Positions 8,330-16,628 are shown, counted from the first letter of the stretch. The stretch is 45,859 nucleotides of DNA from Bacteroidota bacterium (GCA_008933835.1 WBUG01000023.1:1-45859); one strand, 5' to 3'. Translations and numbers: made by a program. Notes: generated by a model not told the origin, from the letters alone.

Positions 8330-8731
8330 TCAGTTGGACATCGCTTTGAGGAAGAAGCGGGGGATCTCCACCTCGAACCGTTCGCCGCCGGAGCGCTGCA
8401 TGGTGTAGGTCCCTTCCATGAAGCCTTCCATCGATTCGAGGATGCAGAAGGAGTTGTACTCGTGGAACTGTCCGGGCGAAATGAAGGGCTGCTTGCCGAT
8501 GACCCCTTCCCCCTCCACCTCTTCCACTTTGCCGGTATCGTGGGTGATGAGCCAGTGCCGGCGGAGCAGCTGTACGGTGCGGTCGCCGCGGTTCTCGATG
8601 CGGATGAAGTAGGCGAAAACGAACTTGCGCGAGAAGAGGTTCGATTCGGTCTCGAGGTAGAGCGGCCGGACCGATACGGTGATGTCGTGCGTCGTCCTGC
8701 TGAACGGCGCCTTGGCTCCCTCGGGCGTCAT
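8330..8731 (-). CDS. apaG: ApaG protein
   Basis: 133 residues forming one ApaG (DUF525) domain. Typical motifs are SVRPLYLETESN, FAYFIRIENRGD, VQLLRRHWLITHDTGKVEEVEGEGVIGKQP (seen as consecutive short blocks), ISPGQFHEYNSF, and GFMEGTYTM. ApaG has a fibronectin III-like fold; E. coli apaG sits next to apaH and affects cobalt resistance, but its reaction is not known. The ATG overlaps the stop of the upstream membrane protein gene as ATGA (8728-8731), indicating translational coupling. A longer upstream frame exists but overlaps that gene and is not needed. Confidence 0.9.
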   Translation of the reverse strand: MTPEGAKAPFSRTTHDITVSVRPLYLETESNLFSRKFVFAYFIRIENRGDRTVQLLRRHWLITHDTGKVEEVEGEGVIGKQPFISPGQFHEYNSFCILESMEGFMEGTYTMQRSGGERFEVEIPRFFLKAMSN

Positions 8732-9096
8732 CGCGGAACGAAGAGTCCGTAGGTCCAGGTGCCGGCGATGACCAGGAGTCCGGCGGCCATGCCGGCCGGT
8801 TCCTGCCACCAGGAAGAGGCGGCCAGCAGGACGAATCCGGCGAAGCGCGTCAGGTCCACCGTGCGGTTGTACGTCCGCTGGAAGTACGCGCCGAAGCGGG
8901 AGTTCTTCACCTTCTCGAGGTCCGCGAAACGGATGAGGAGGAGCGAGACGACGAGCGAGGGGAGGAAACTGAGCGTCACGCCCCACCAGATGTCGCGCTG
9001 CCAGAAGAGCCAGCAGGCGCCGAGGCCGGTGAGCCAGTCCGTGGCGAGACGGAGAGGATGGATCTGCTGGTAGAGGTTCTTTTCCTGGATGGTCAT
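8728..9096 (-). CDS. Small membrane protein of unknown function
   Basis: 122 residues from the ATG at 9096, which has GGGA upstream; a start further upstream would add 13 residues. There are about three hydrophobic segments: around WLTGLGACWLFWQ, VTLSFLPSLVVSLLLIRFA, and the C-terminal AAGLLVIAGTWTYGLFV. The family is not recognised. Its stop overlaps the apaG start, so it is translated with apaG. Nothing in the sequence indicates a substrate. Confidence 0.7.
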   Translation of the reverse strand: MTIQEKNLYQQIHPLRLATDWLTGLGACWLFWQRDIWWGVTLSFLPSLVVSLLLIRFADLEKVKNSRFGAYFQRTYNRTVDLTRFAGFVLLAASSWWQEPAGMAAGLLVIAGTWTYGLFVPR

Positions 9097-9145
9097 GACG
9101 TTCCCAAGTAACGAAATCGGAAGGAGAAAGTCCACTCGGTGCGGA

Positions 9146-10282
9146 TCACGGAGCGGAGAGAAGGAACTCCGCCACGTCGCGCGTGCCGTTGCGCAGGCCG
9201 GCCCGTTCGATGTTCCGCACGAACGACTCGTAGAACTCCTTCTCTTCGCATAACCGCCGGACGACGGCGGGGAGCTTCGCGATGTCCGGTTCGTAGATGC
9301 CCATGCCGTTGTCGCGGACGAACTCCATGTTCCCCAGTTCCTGCTCCCACAGGTAGTCGATGATGACCGGCACCTTCCGCAGCATCAGGACCTCCATGAT
9401 GGTGGAGGCGCCGCACTTGGTCACGACGATGTCCGCCGCGTTGAGCAGGTCGTAGACGAAATCGACGAAGCCGAAGACGAGCAGCGACGGATGCCGTTCC
9501 TTCATCCGCATCGCCTGTTCGTACAGTTCCGTGTTCTTGCCGCAGACGATGGCGATGTTCGCCGCGGGGGGCGATGCGAGGAGGCGCTGCAGGATGCGGT
9601 CACCGTGCGGGATGCCGTCGCCGCCGCCGATGATGAGCACCGTGGGGCGCGCGGGGTCGAGGGCGAACCGTTCGTTCACCGCGGCGAGACGGTCCGGCGG
9701 CATCGGCGCGGAGAAGCGGTCGTCGAGGATGAAGGGAAAGACGTGCAGCCGCTCCGCGGGAATGCGCCGGCGGACGAGGCAGTGGTCGCGTAGGCGTTCG
9801 CTGAAGAGGACGTACGACCGGCTCTGCCGCCGGAACCAGAGCGGATGCGCGGTGAAGGGGTCCGTGACGACGGTGACCACCGGAACGTCCAGTCCGAGCT
9901 CCGCGAGGATGTCGTGCACCGGCGCGATGAGGAAGAAGTGGAAGAGGACGATCTTCGACGGCCGTTCCTCCCGGATGCGTTCGCGCAGGTAGGGGCGGAC
10001 GTGCAGGTTCGCCAGCGCCACGTTGAGGGCGCCGATGGGGGGGAACTTGTTGGTGGCGTAGAGGAACTCGTAGTACCACTTCGCCTTCGCCTGCAGCAGA
10101 CGGTAGCCGTCCTCGATGATGTACCGGGCGTACGGTGCCGCGGCGGTGAGTCCGTCCACGAGCACCGGCCGCACCTTCTCCGCGTGGTGCGCTTCCAGGT
10201 AGCGCGCCACGGAGCGGGCGGGGGCGAGGTGTCCGCCGCCGGTACGCAGATAGCAGAAGAGCCAGGTCTCCGGTCCGTTCAT
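9146..10282 (-). CDS. GT-B glycosyltransferase, MGDG synthase-like
   Basis: 378 residues. It shows the two-domain GT28/monogalactosyldiacylglycerol-synthase layout: an N-terminal acceptor domain beginning LRTGGGHLAPARSVARYL, VTVVTDPFTAHPLWF at about 135-150, and a nucleotide-sugar domain with VLIIGGGDG, the GFVDFVYDLLNAADIVVTKCG block, and ASTIMEVL. Relatives transfer a sugar from a nucleotide donor to diacylglycerol (plant-type MGDG synthase, bacterial UgtP) or act like MurG. Inference: membrane glycolipid synthesis at the cytoplasmic face. It starts 1 base after the stop of the other GT-B-like gene, so both form one operon. Confidence 0.8.
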   Translation of the reverse strand: MNGPETWLFCYLRTGGGHLAPARSVARYLEAHHAEKVRPVLVDGLTAAAPYARYIIEDGYRLLQAKAKWYYEFLYATNKFPPIGALNVALANLHVRPYLRERIREERPSKIVLFHFFLIAPVHDILAELGLDVPVVTVVTDPFTAHPLWFRRQSRSYVLFSERLRDHCLVRRRIPAERLHVFPFILDDRFSAPMPPDRLAAVNERFALDPARPTVLIIGGGDGIPHGDRILQRLLASPPAANIAIVCGKNTELYEQAMRMKERHPSLLVFGFVDFVYDLLNAADIVVTKCGASTIMEVLMLRKVPVIIDYLWEQELGNMEFVRDNGMGIYEPDIAKLPAVVRRLCEEKEFYESFVRNIERAGLRNGTRDVAEFLLSAP

Positions 10283-10283
10283 C

Positions 10284-11633
10284 TCATCGCTCCAGGGGTG
10301 AACTGCTGCGGGTCATCGTACCGGTCCGGAGCACTTCGATGATCTTCTCCGTCCCGAGCTTGCGCGCCTTCAGGAAACCGGACCACGCCATGTCCGCGAT
10401 GGTGCCGTTGTCGAGCAGGTCGAACAGCCACTGGTCCGTGTAGTCGGGGTTCTCCTGCCGCATGCCGGCGTGGATCTCGAAGAGCCACTGGCGGTTGAAG
10501 CGTTCCTGCGAGCCGATGGCGGGGGTCATGATGACCGGGATGCCGAGACCGGCGTAGAACGAGAGCTCGCTCGGTTTCGTCCACAGGATGTCGGTGGTGC
10601 GCATCGCCTCGTTGAACCGCTGGAAGTACTCGTGCAGCGTGGCGCCGTGGATGACGGTGATGTTCGGCGTGCCGAGGCGCTGCCGGAGCTCTTCGAAATG
10701 CGCGCGGACGTCGTCCCGCACTCCCGCAACGAGGTTCAGGCGGATGTCGCCGCGGTAGAGACGGTGCCGCAGACTGACGGCGATGCGCTCCCCGATGTCG
10801 CGCTGCGCACCGGCTCCCCCCACCGCGTACGTGATGGTGAGCTGGCGCTCCCGTTTCGGGCGGCAGTTGGCGCGGCCGAGGAAGTGTTCGGCGCTCCGGG
10901 CGTGGAGCGACCAGAAGCGGCGCTGCGGATCGAGATAGTGCAGACGCTGGCCGAGGTCGTGCTTCAGTACGGAGAGGTTCCGGCCGAGCAGGTCCAGCGG
11001 CAGCGGGAATCCGGTGAGGTGGATCCGCTCTTCGGGAACGCCGTAGGAACGGAGCCGCTGCGCCGCCTTGCCGCACGGGGCGAAGTAGACGATGCGGCTC
11101 TCCCACGCCTGCTTCGCGACCCAGACGCGGTTGATGTCCGCGTCGCAGATGATGCAGTAGACCGGTTCGTACCCCTTGATGTCCGCCGCGATGGCGGGCG
11201 CGTAGAACGACGTGACGAGCGGGAGCTGCTTCTTCGCCACCTTCGCCAGCAGTCCGGTGCAGAGCCCGTTCCGGATGTTGGACTCGAGCAGGTCCACCTG
11301 GTACGTGCTGTGGGACAGGTTGCGGATGGGATAGAACGACGGGATGTGCAGCAGCGTGTCGAGGAGCGAGAAGATGGGTTTGCCGATGAGCGGGATGCTG
11401 CGCGCGCGGGAGAACGCTTCGTACACGGTCAGCAGCCGGGCCCACTGCTTCTTCTCCTTCTCGGTGGAGTCGTCGTTCCGGCCGGCGGTGATGAGCCCCT
11501 CTTCGGCGATGTCCTTCAGCGGGAAGACCGCGCGCTGATGACCGTATCCCATGTCCGCGGAGACGACCCACGCCTTGACGGGGCGGATGCGTTTCGCGGA
11601 GGTGGCGCGGTGCGGGAGGGGGGATTTCTTCAT
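10284..11633 (-). CDS. GT-B glycosyltransferase-like protein, function unknown
   Basis: About 449 residues from the ATG at 11633. The TTG at 11639 lies inside the promoter box and is unlikely as a start. The N-terminus (WVVSADMGYGHQRAVFPL) resembles the GxGH...A motif of MGDG-synthase/MurG-like enzymes. The C-terminal half has GT-B-like features (YAVGGAGAQRDIGERIA, NITVIHGATLHEY, TTDILWTKPSELSFYAGLGIPVIM). The middle (about 145-260) is unlike the neighbouring enzyme. It is probably a diverged glycosyltransferase working with the next gene, but no donor or acceptor can be named. Confidence 0.6.
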   Translation of the reverse strand: MKKSPLPHRATSAKRIRPVKAWVVSADMGYGHQRAVFPLKDIAEEGLITAGRNDDSTEKEKKQWARLLTVYEAFSRARSIPLIGKPIFSLLDTLLHIPSFYPIRNLSHSTYQVDLLESNIRNGLCTGLLAKVAKKQLPLVTSFYAPAIAADIKGYEPVYCIICDADINRVWVAKQAWESRIVYFAPCGKAAQRLRSYGVPEERIHLTGFPLPLDLLGRNLSVLKHDLGQRLHYLDPQRRFWSLHARSAEHFLGRANCRPKRERQLTITYAVGGAGAQRDIGERIAVSLRHRLYRGDIRLNLVAGVRDDVRAHFEELRQRLGTPNITVIHGATLHEYFQRFNEAMRTTDILWTKPSELSFYAGLGIPVIMTPAIGSQERFNRQWLFEIHAGMRQENPDYTDQWLFDLLDNGTIADMAWSGFLKARKLGTEKIIEVLRTGTMTRSSSPLER

Positions 11634-11636
11634 GGG

Positions 11637-11644
11637 CAAAGATA
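11637..11644 (-). promoter_or_regulatory. Bacteroidota-type -7 box of the glycosyltransferase operon
   Basis: On the minus strand this is TATCTTTG, an exact TAnnTTTG match, ending 3 bases before the ATG at 11633. No ribosome-binding sequence precedes the gene. The expected transcription start falls on the start codon, implying a leaderless message. Confidence 0.6.
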
Positions 11645-11697
11645 CGAAAAATGGGAAGCAGAATCAGGACGGAGGGAATGTTGTTAACCGTTCCATA

Positions 11698-11736
11698 ACA
11701 CGAAAGCCCGGACCGTTCCGGTTCCGGGCTTCGTGT
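11698..11736 (-). terminator. Hairpin after the tandem sugar-binding-domain gene
   Basis: Outer arms ACACGAA (11698-11704) and TTCGTGT (11730-11736) and inner arms GCCCGGA (11706-11712) and TCCGGGC (11723-11729) pair, with one bulged base and a 10-base loop. It starts 16 bases after the stop at 11752. No T-run follows in either direction, so its strength as a terminator is uncertain. Confidence 0.5.
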
Positions 11737-11751
11737 CGGTCGATGCGGAGG

Positions 11752-12801
11752 TCATTCGGGGAAGAGCCGGTCCATGAACCGCTGGAATGACGAACCGTCC
11801 TCGTACCGTTCGTTCCATATCCGGTGGTCCTTCCGCCGGACGATGCCGACCGGTCCGTCGTAGATGCCGCCGATCTTGAAATTGTCGAACACGCGCACGG
11901 CGATGACGTTCTTCTGTCCGGGCTTGAGCAGTCCGGACGGGATGGGATATCCGCGGAACTGCCGGTACTCCTCGCGGATGCGCGCCACGCTGCCGTCGGC
12001 ACGGATGCGGCCGGTGCGACCGATGCGTTCGCCGTTCAGGTACGCCTCGTCGATGTCGTCGATGCGTCCCAGCATGAGCACGAGTTCTTCGTTGGAGAGC
12101 GAAGCGGGAGCGTCGAACGACACGCGGTACCAGCCGAAGCCGTCATAGTCGCGGTACCCCTGGATGTCCCACGGGGCGGGCACGAGCATCGATTCCCATC
12201 CCCGGTCGTCGAGCGCCGGGTCCTTCCATTGCTCGTTGTCCCCCTTCTTGAACTTCCACAGTCCGGGGAGCGCGACGAGCGGCCGGATGCCCCACTGATG
12301 CTCGAAGATGCCGATGCGTCCCCGCACGATGCCGCCGTTGAGCTGGTCGTCGTACACCCGCACGGCGATGACGTTCCGTTCGCCGGGCTTCAGCAGATGG
12401 ACGGGGAGCGGGAAGCGCTGGTCGACGGAGTAGGCGGTCTCGTACTGCGGCGGCATCCGTCCCCCTTCGCCGATGAGCGTACCGTTGACGTACACCATGC
12501 AGGCGTCGTCGACGTTGCCGAGATGGAGGTAGAGGGGGTCCGCGGGGAGCTTCGACGGAAGGGTGACGCTCCGGCGGTACCAGGCGTAGCCGTCATAACC
12601 GGCGAACCCCTCGTTCTCCCAGTCCGCCGGGACGAAGATGTCGCTCCATTTCGCGTCGTTGAACGAGGGGGAGGCGTACTCCTTGCGGTCGCCGATCTCG
12701 AACTTCCAGGTGCCGCGCAGGTCGATGAGCTGCCGCTCCTGCTGCGCGCGGAGCGGCGGCGCGAGGAGCAGGAGCGTGGTGAGGATGACGAGGGTTCTCA
12801 T
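11752..12801 (-). CDS. Secreted protein of two tandem galactose-binding-like domains
   Basis: 349 residues. The ATG at 12801 has a GGAAAGAGA ribosome site and gives a signal peptide (LVILTTLLLLAPPLRAQ). The mature protein is a duplication of about 155 residues. Each copy has the same order of motifs: L.G.WKF..GD, (V)PA.W...G..DYDG or AGYDG, (G/A)WYR, (L)LGR/N(I/V)DD, YVNG/YLNG, LLKPG..NVIAVRV(Y/F)D, GGI. This is the jelly-roll sugar-binding fold found at the N-terminus of GH2 beta-galactosidases and rhamnosidases. No catalytic domain is attached. Inference: an exported carbohydrate-binding protein. The gene lies 102 bases downstream of the response regulator gene on the same strand. Confidence 0.75.
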   Translation of the reverse strand: MRTLVILTTLLLLAPPLRAQQERQLIDLRGTWKFEIGDRKEYASPSFNDAKWSDIFVPADWENEGFAGYDGYAWYRRSVTLPSKLPADPLYLHLGNVDDACMVYVNGTLIGEGGRMPPQYETAYSVDQRFPLPVHLLKPGERNVIAVRVYDDQLNGGIVRGRIGIFEHQWGIRPLVALPGLWKFKKGDNEQWKDPALDDRGWESMLVPAPWDIQGYRDYDGFGWYRVSFDAPASLSNEELVLMLGRIDDIDEAYLNGERIGRTGRIRADGSVARIREEYRQFRGYPIPSGLLKPGQKNVIAVRVFDNFKIGGIYDGPVGIVRRKDHRIWNERYEDGSSFQRFMDRLFPE

Positions 12802-12903
12802 GGTCTCTTTCCGATGGTGACGGAGACAAGATACGGCTCCGCACGCTTCGGAGTGTCGCCGGGAGGTGTGAAGATTGTAAAAAGATGTCACCGGCGCCGG
12901 AGG

Positions 12904-13587
12904 TCAGGGAAGGAGCTTATATCCCGTGCCGTGGACGGTGATGATGTGCTTCGGCCGGGCGGGGTCCTTTTCGATGTGTTTCCGCAGCTTCACGATGAAA
13001 TTATCGACCGTGCGCGAGGTGATGGTTTCGTCGTAGCCCCAGACGTCCTTCAGCAGGTCGTCGCGCGAGATGACGTGCTTCTGGTGGCGCCACAGGTAGC
13101 GGAGGATGTCGAACTCCTTCGACGACATCGTCACCTCTTTCCCTTTGCGCGAGGCGGTGTACGCTTCGAAGTCCACTTCCAGCGCGCCGATGACGGTCTT
13201 CGTTTCGTCCATCGCCGTTCCGGCGGGAGTGCGGCGGAGCACCGCCTTCACGCGGGCGAGGAGTTCGCGCAGGCTGAACGGTTTGGTGATGTAGTCGTCC
13301 GCGCCGAACTCCAGGCCGAGCACTTTGTCCACCTCCTCCCCCTTCGCGGTGAGCATGATGACCGGCGTGCGGATGCCGGCGGCGCGCGCCTGTTTGCAGA
13401 GGTCGAAGCCGGAGAGCCCCGGCAGCATCACGTCCAGCAGCACGAGGTCGTACCGTTTGTTGATGAGGGCGTCGAGTCCCTTCCTGCCGTCGCCGATGAC
13501 CTCGACGTCGTACCCTTCGAACTCCAGATTGTCGCGCAGTCCGCGCTGCATCTCGGGTTCGTCTTCGATGACCAGGATGTGTGGCAT
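12904..13587 (-). CDS. OmpR/PhoB-family response regulator
   Basis: 227 residues. The receiver domain (about 1-120) has the acidic pair in VIEDEPEM, phospho-acceptor Asp52 in VLLDVMLPG, Thr in MLTAKGE, and Lys in YITKPFS. The C-terminal winged helix (about 130-227) shows the OmpR pattern with MSSKEFDILRYLWRH, ISRDDLLKDVWGY, SRTVDNFIVKLRKHIE and HGTGYKLLP. It is a DNA-binding transcription factor controlled by the sensor kinase encoded 9 bases upstream on the same strand. Its targets are not visible here; the downstream secreted gene is a possible one. Confidence 0.95.
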   Translation of the reverse strand: MPHILVIEDEPEMQRGLRDNLEFEGYDVEVIGDGRKGLDALINKRYDLVLLDVMLPGLSGFDLCKQARAAGIRTPVIMLTAKGEEVDKVLGLEFGADDYITKPFSLRELLARVKAVLRRTPAGTAMDETKTVIGALEVDFEAYTASRKGKEVTMSSKEFDILRYLWRHQKHVISRDDLLKDVWGYDETITSRTVDNFIVKLRKHIEKDPARPKHIITVHGTGYKLLP

Positions 13588-13596
13588 GGCCGTTCC

Positions 13597-15063
13597 TTAC
13601 GCCGCGCGCAGCGGCAGATGGATGGTGAAGGTGCTGCCGCGTCCCGGCGCGCTCTCCACGGCGATGTGTCCGCCGTGCGCCTGCACGATGTGCCGCACGA
13701 TGGCGAGTCCCAGTCCGCTCCCTTTGGCGGTGTGGACGAGCCCGTGCGAGACGCGGTAGAACTTGTCGAACACTTTCCCCTGATGTTCGGCGGGGATGCC
13801 GATGCCGCGGTCCTCCACCGCGATCGCGACGCCGTCCGAAGACCGACGCACCGCGATGCGGAGGAACCGCCCTTCGCCGCCGTACTTCACCGCGTTGTCG
13901 ATGAGGTTATGGAGCGCCTCGGCGAGCGCCTCGCCGTCCGCCATGACGGCGGGGAGGGAGGGTTCGACCTCCTTCACGACGGTGAAGGAGAGCGATTCGA
14001 GCTTGTACGCATAGACGGTGAGCACCCCCTCCACGAGCTCGTCGAGCCGCGTCGGCTGCAGCTGGTACTTCCGCGAGTCGGACTCCATCCGCGAGAAGTT
14101 GAGGATGTTGTTGATGAGCCGGGTGAGCCGTTCGGTCTCGTGCAGGATGATGGTGTAGTACTCCTGCCGCTTCGCGTCCGAGGTGACGCGCTTCATCTGC
14201 AGCGTCTCGGCGAACATGCGGATGAGCGAGAGAGGGGTGCGCAGTTCGTGGGAGACGTTCGAGACGAAGTCCGCGCGGAGGGCGACGAGCTCCATCTCGC
14301 GGCGGATGGTGCGGTAGACGAACCATGCGGCGGCGAGCAGCACGGCGTCCATGATGCCGATGAGCGCCAGGTTCCGTGAGAAGCGCTCCCGCGCCGCCTC
14401 CTGGATGGTGACGCCGCGCAGCCGGATGGCGACGTCGTGGTCCGGGAAGATCCAGAGCTGGCGCGTCTGCGCCCCCTCCATCGCCGTACCGGGGGAGGTG
14501 GAATAGAGCGGTGCGCCGGTGGAGCGCCGGCGGACCGCGATGATGAAGTCGTTCTGCGCGATGTCGCGCAGTTTCTGTCCGACCACGCCGTCGATGAAGC
14601 GTTCGGAGTTCACCAGGATGCCGACGCGGCGCGCGGGGTCCGACGCCGGGACGAAGAGGATGAGGAACGCCGAATCGCCCGCCGGCGACGGTTCGAGCTT
14701 CCGGTACGCGGCGGCCTGGTAGCGCGCGAGCCGATCGAACGTCTCCGCGCGGTCGCGGAGCAACGGCGTGCCGCGGTTCCAGGAGGAATCGTCCGTGAGC
14801 ACGCCGATGACGGAGGGATTGGACGAGCGCAGGCGCGCCGCTCCGCCGCGCGGGTCGTTCTCGAGCTGCGTCGCCCATCCGGAGGCGACGTCCAGCGCGT
14901 GCTGGTTGACGGAGAAGAGGACCGCGTCCAGCTGACGCCGGTACATCTCGGAGACCATCTCTTCGGTCTCGTCCAGCGCGGAGATCTCGTACACGGAATA
15001 GAAGAGCGCGGGGAGCAGAACGATGAGCGCGAGTGCGGTAACTATTTTTTTCGTACCATGCAT
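13597..15063 (-). CDS. Sensor histidine kinase
   Basis: 488 residues. Membrane segments at about 5-25 and 235-255 frame a sensory region of about 210 residues that faces the periplasm. The cytoplasmic part has a canonical H box, NVSHELRTPLSLIRMF with His272, and the N (HNLIDNAVKYG), G1 (EDRGIGIP), F (FDKFYRV) and G2 (GSGLGLAIVRHIV) boxes. It autophosphorylates His272 and passes the phosphate to the response regulator encoded just downstream. The signal is unknown. A near-consensus -7 box lies 8 bases upstream of the ATG. Confidence 0.95.
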   Translation of the reverse strand: MHGTKKIVTALALIVLLPALFYSVYEISALDETEEMVSEMYRRQLDAVLFSVNQHALDVASGWATQLENDPRGGAARLRSSNPSVIGVLTDDSSWNRGTPLLRDRAETFDRLARYQAAAYRKLEPSPAGDSAFLILFVPASDPARRVGILVNSERFIDGVVGQKLRDIAQNDFIIAVRRRSTGAPLYSTSPGTAMEGAQTRQLWIFPDHDVAIRLRGVTIQEAARERFSRNLALIGIMDAVLLAAAWFVYRTIRREMELVALRADFVSNVSHELRTPLSLIRMFAETLQMKRVTSDAKRQEYYTIILHETERLTRLINNILNFSRMESDSRKYQLQPTRLDELVEGVLTVYAYKLESLSFTVVKEVEPSLPAVMADGEALAEALHNLIDNAVKYGGEGRFLRIAVRRSSDGVAIAVEDRGIGIPAEHQGKVFDKFYRVSHGLVHTAKGSGLGLAIVRHIVQAHGGHIAVESAPGRGSTFTIHLPLRAA

Positions 15064-15071
15064 GGGCGGCT

Positions 15072-15079
15072 GAAAGATA
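15072..15079 (-). promoter_or_regulatory. Probable -7 box of the kinase/regulator operon
   Basis: The minus strand reads TATCTTTC, one base away from TAnnTTTG, ending 8 bases before the ATG at 15063. Transcription would begin within a few bases of the start codon. Confidence 0.4.
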
Positions 15080-15159
15080 CTCAGAGATTACGCAAAATGG
15101 AACGGAAAGGTGCGCGCCCCGTTCCGCCGCATCCGATCCCATCCGCGAAGAGGACCGAC

Positions 15160-15642
15160 ATGCCGAACGAATCGTATCCCGTCACCACCGCCGTGCGGTT
15201 CCTCCGTGAGCACGGCGTCGCGTTCATTCCCATGCTCTATACCTATGAACCGAAAGGGGGAACGGCGGTCTCGGCCCGCGAGCTCGGCGTCGAGGAGCAC
15301 CGCATCGTGAAGACGCTGGTGATGGAGAGCGGACCGAAGGAGCAGTTCCTCGTGCTCATGCATGGCGACCGGGAGGTCTCCACGAAGCAGCTGGCGCGCT
15401 ATTGTGGGGTGAAGAGCGTGCAGCCGGCGTCCGAACAGACCGCGCACCGGGTGACCGGGTATCAGGTGGGAGGGATCAGTCCGTTCGGAACGCGGCAGCC
15501 GCTGCGGGTCTACGCCGAGAAGGGGATCTTCGCACTGCCGCGCATCGTCATCAACGGGGGGAAGCGGGGATTCCTGGTGGAGATCGATCCGGCGGAGCTG
15601 AAGCGGACCGTGCAGGCGGAGGAGGTGGAAGCGGCGGTGTGA
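15160..15642 (+). CDS. ybaK: YbaK/EbsC family Cys-tRNA(Pro) deacylase
   Basis: 160 residues from the ATG at 15160, which has GAGG upstream. Family hallmarks: FIPMLYTYEPKGGTAVSARELGV near the start (seen in parts), IVKTLVME, FLVLMHGDREVSTKQLARYCG, the GYQVGGISPFGTR block, and IFALPRIVINGGKRGFLVEI. YbaK removes cysteine wrongly attached to tRNA(Pro) in the cytoplasm. It is one of only two plus-strand genes in this part. Its stop is 6 bases from the end of the convergent Nudix gene. Confidence 0.92.
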   Translation: MPNESYPVTTAVRFLREHGVAFIPMLYTYEPKGGTAVSARELGVEEHRIVKTLVMESGPKEQFLVLMHGDREVSTKQLARYCGVKSVQPASEQTAHRVTGYQVGGISPFGTRQPLRVYAEKGIFALPRIVINGGKRGFLVEIDPAELKRTVQAEEVEAAV

Positions 15643-15648
15643 AAGGGC

Positions 15649-16191
15649 TTACGGCCGCGGCATCAGTTTCCGCACCATCCGCAGCACCGATTCCTCCCGG
15701 GTGAGCGAACCGACGGCGGACAACGGCACCCACCGCAGTTCTTTGGATTCGGACGAGAGGGTCAGCGGTTCGTCCGGGTCCGCTTCGAACAGGAACCGGA
15801 CGTCATAGTGGTAGTGCAGCGGTTCGTCCTTCCGCGCCGGAATCTCGTGCACGTCCACATCGAACACCTCGTCCGACACCCTCCGCACCGACCGCAGTCC
15901 CGATTCCTCCCGCGCTTCGCGCTCCGCCACGGCGAGCGTGTCCGGATCGCCGTCCGAATGTCCCCCCAGCTGCAGCCACTTGCCGAGCTTGAGATGATGC
16001 GTCAGCAGCGTCTGCGTGCGCGCCGCGTCCACGACCATCGCGGAGCCGGTGATATGTCCGGCGAGGAGCGTGCGGTCGAAACAGTCCGGGTGCGCCTGCG
16101 CGAAGGCGATGATGCGCTGACGCATCGCCTCTTCGTGCGCGTCGGCGGCGCGGTGGCCCGAGAGCCGTTCCAGAAGTGGCCGCCGGTGCAT
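15649..16191 (-). CDS. Nudix hydrolase
   Basis: 180 residues. The Nudix box lies at about 78-100: GGHSDGDPDTLAVAEREA then REESGL. The REAREESGL core with its metal-binding glutamates is intact, while the first Glu of the textbook GX5E pattern is a Pro, as is common in the GGH.DGD subgroup. Upstream, HITGSAMVVD and LLTHHLKLGKWLQLG also fit this subgroup. Nudix enzymes cleave nucleoside diphosphates linked to another group; the substrate here cannot be told. It lies 1 base after the small barrel-like gene on the same strand. Confidence 0.88.
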   Translation of the reverse strand: MHRRPLLERLSGHRAADAHEEAMRQRIIAFAQAHPDCFDRTLLAGHITGSAMVVDAARTQTLLTHHLKLGKWLQLGGHSDGDPDTLAVAEREAREESGLRSVRRVSDEVFDVDVHEIPARKDEPLHYHYDVRFLFEADPDEPLTLSSESKELRWVPLSAVGSLTREESVLRMVRKLMPRP

Positions 16192-16192
16192 G

Positions 16193-16615
16193 TCAGTCTT
16201 GATAGAGCGAGAAAAGATTGTAGACGCTCATCGTCACGCTGACGGAGTGCAGTTTCCCGTTGAGGGACCAGTACTGCGAGAAGTACGGCTGCGCCGCGTT
16301 CTTCGTTCCGTACTCCTGGAAGTGCTGCTGGAATGAGTAGGCGATGCTCATGGTGAGGAAGGAGGCCGCCGGCACCTTCAGCATGGCGTTCACGCCGAAC
16401 GCGTACGGATGGTCCACCAGTCCGAGGTCCGTGGTGTAGACCGTCTGTGCGTCGCTCGCCTGCGTCGGCGGGTACCACATGCCGGTCACGCGCTGGTAGT
16501 CGGACGTTCCCCAGAGCCACGACGGGGTGACATGGAGCGAGGCGTTGCGCCCGTCGGGATTCTGAGCGCAGAGGAACGGTGACGCCGCGAGGAGGGCGAG
16601 GAGGAGCTTCTTCAT
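16193..16615 (-). CDS. Small exported barrel-like protein of unknown function
   Basis: 140 residues. The ATG at 16615 gives a signal peptide (KKLLLALLAASPFLCAQ) and has GGAG upstream. The mature part is rich in alternating aromatic and small residues typical of beta strands (FGVNAMLKV, FLTMSIAYSFQQHFQEY, KLHSVSVTMSVYNLFSLYQ). This suggests a small outer-membrane-type barrel, but no family is recognised. It lies 13 bases downstream of the hydroxyacid dehydrogenase and 1 base before the Nudix gene. Confidence 0.65.
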   Translation of the reverse strand: MKKLLLALLAASPFLCAQNPDGRNASLHVTPSWLWGTSDYQRVTGMWYPPTQASDAQTVYTTDLGLVDHPYAFGVNAMLKVPAASFLTMSIAYSFQQHFQEYGTKNAAQPYFSQYWSLNGKLHSVSVTMSVYNLFSLYQD

Positions 16616-16628
16616 GGTGGTCTCCGGA

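Noticed and set aside
11637-11639. TTG as start of the larger glycosyltransferase-like gene
   Set aside because: It lies within the TATCTTTG promoter box, and an ATG follows two codons later.
11824-14379. Open plus-strand frame of 851 codons
   Set aside because: It runs antisense to the sugar-binding, response regulator and kinase genes, which all have clear motifs. Long antisense frames are expected in GC-rich DNA.
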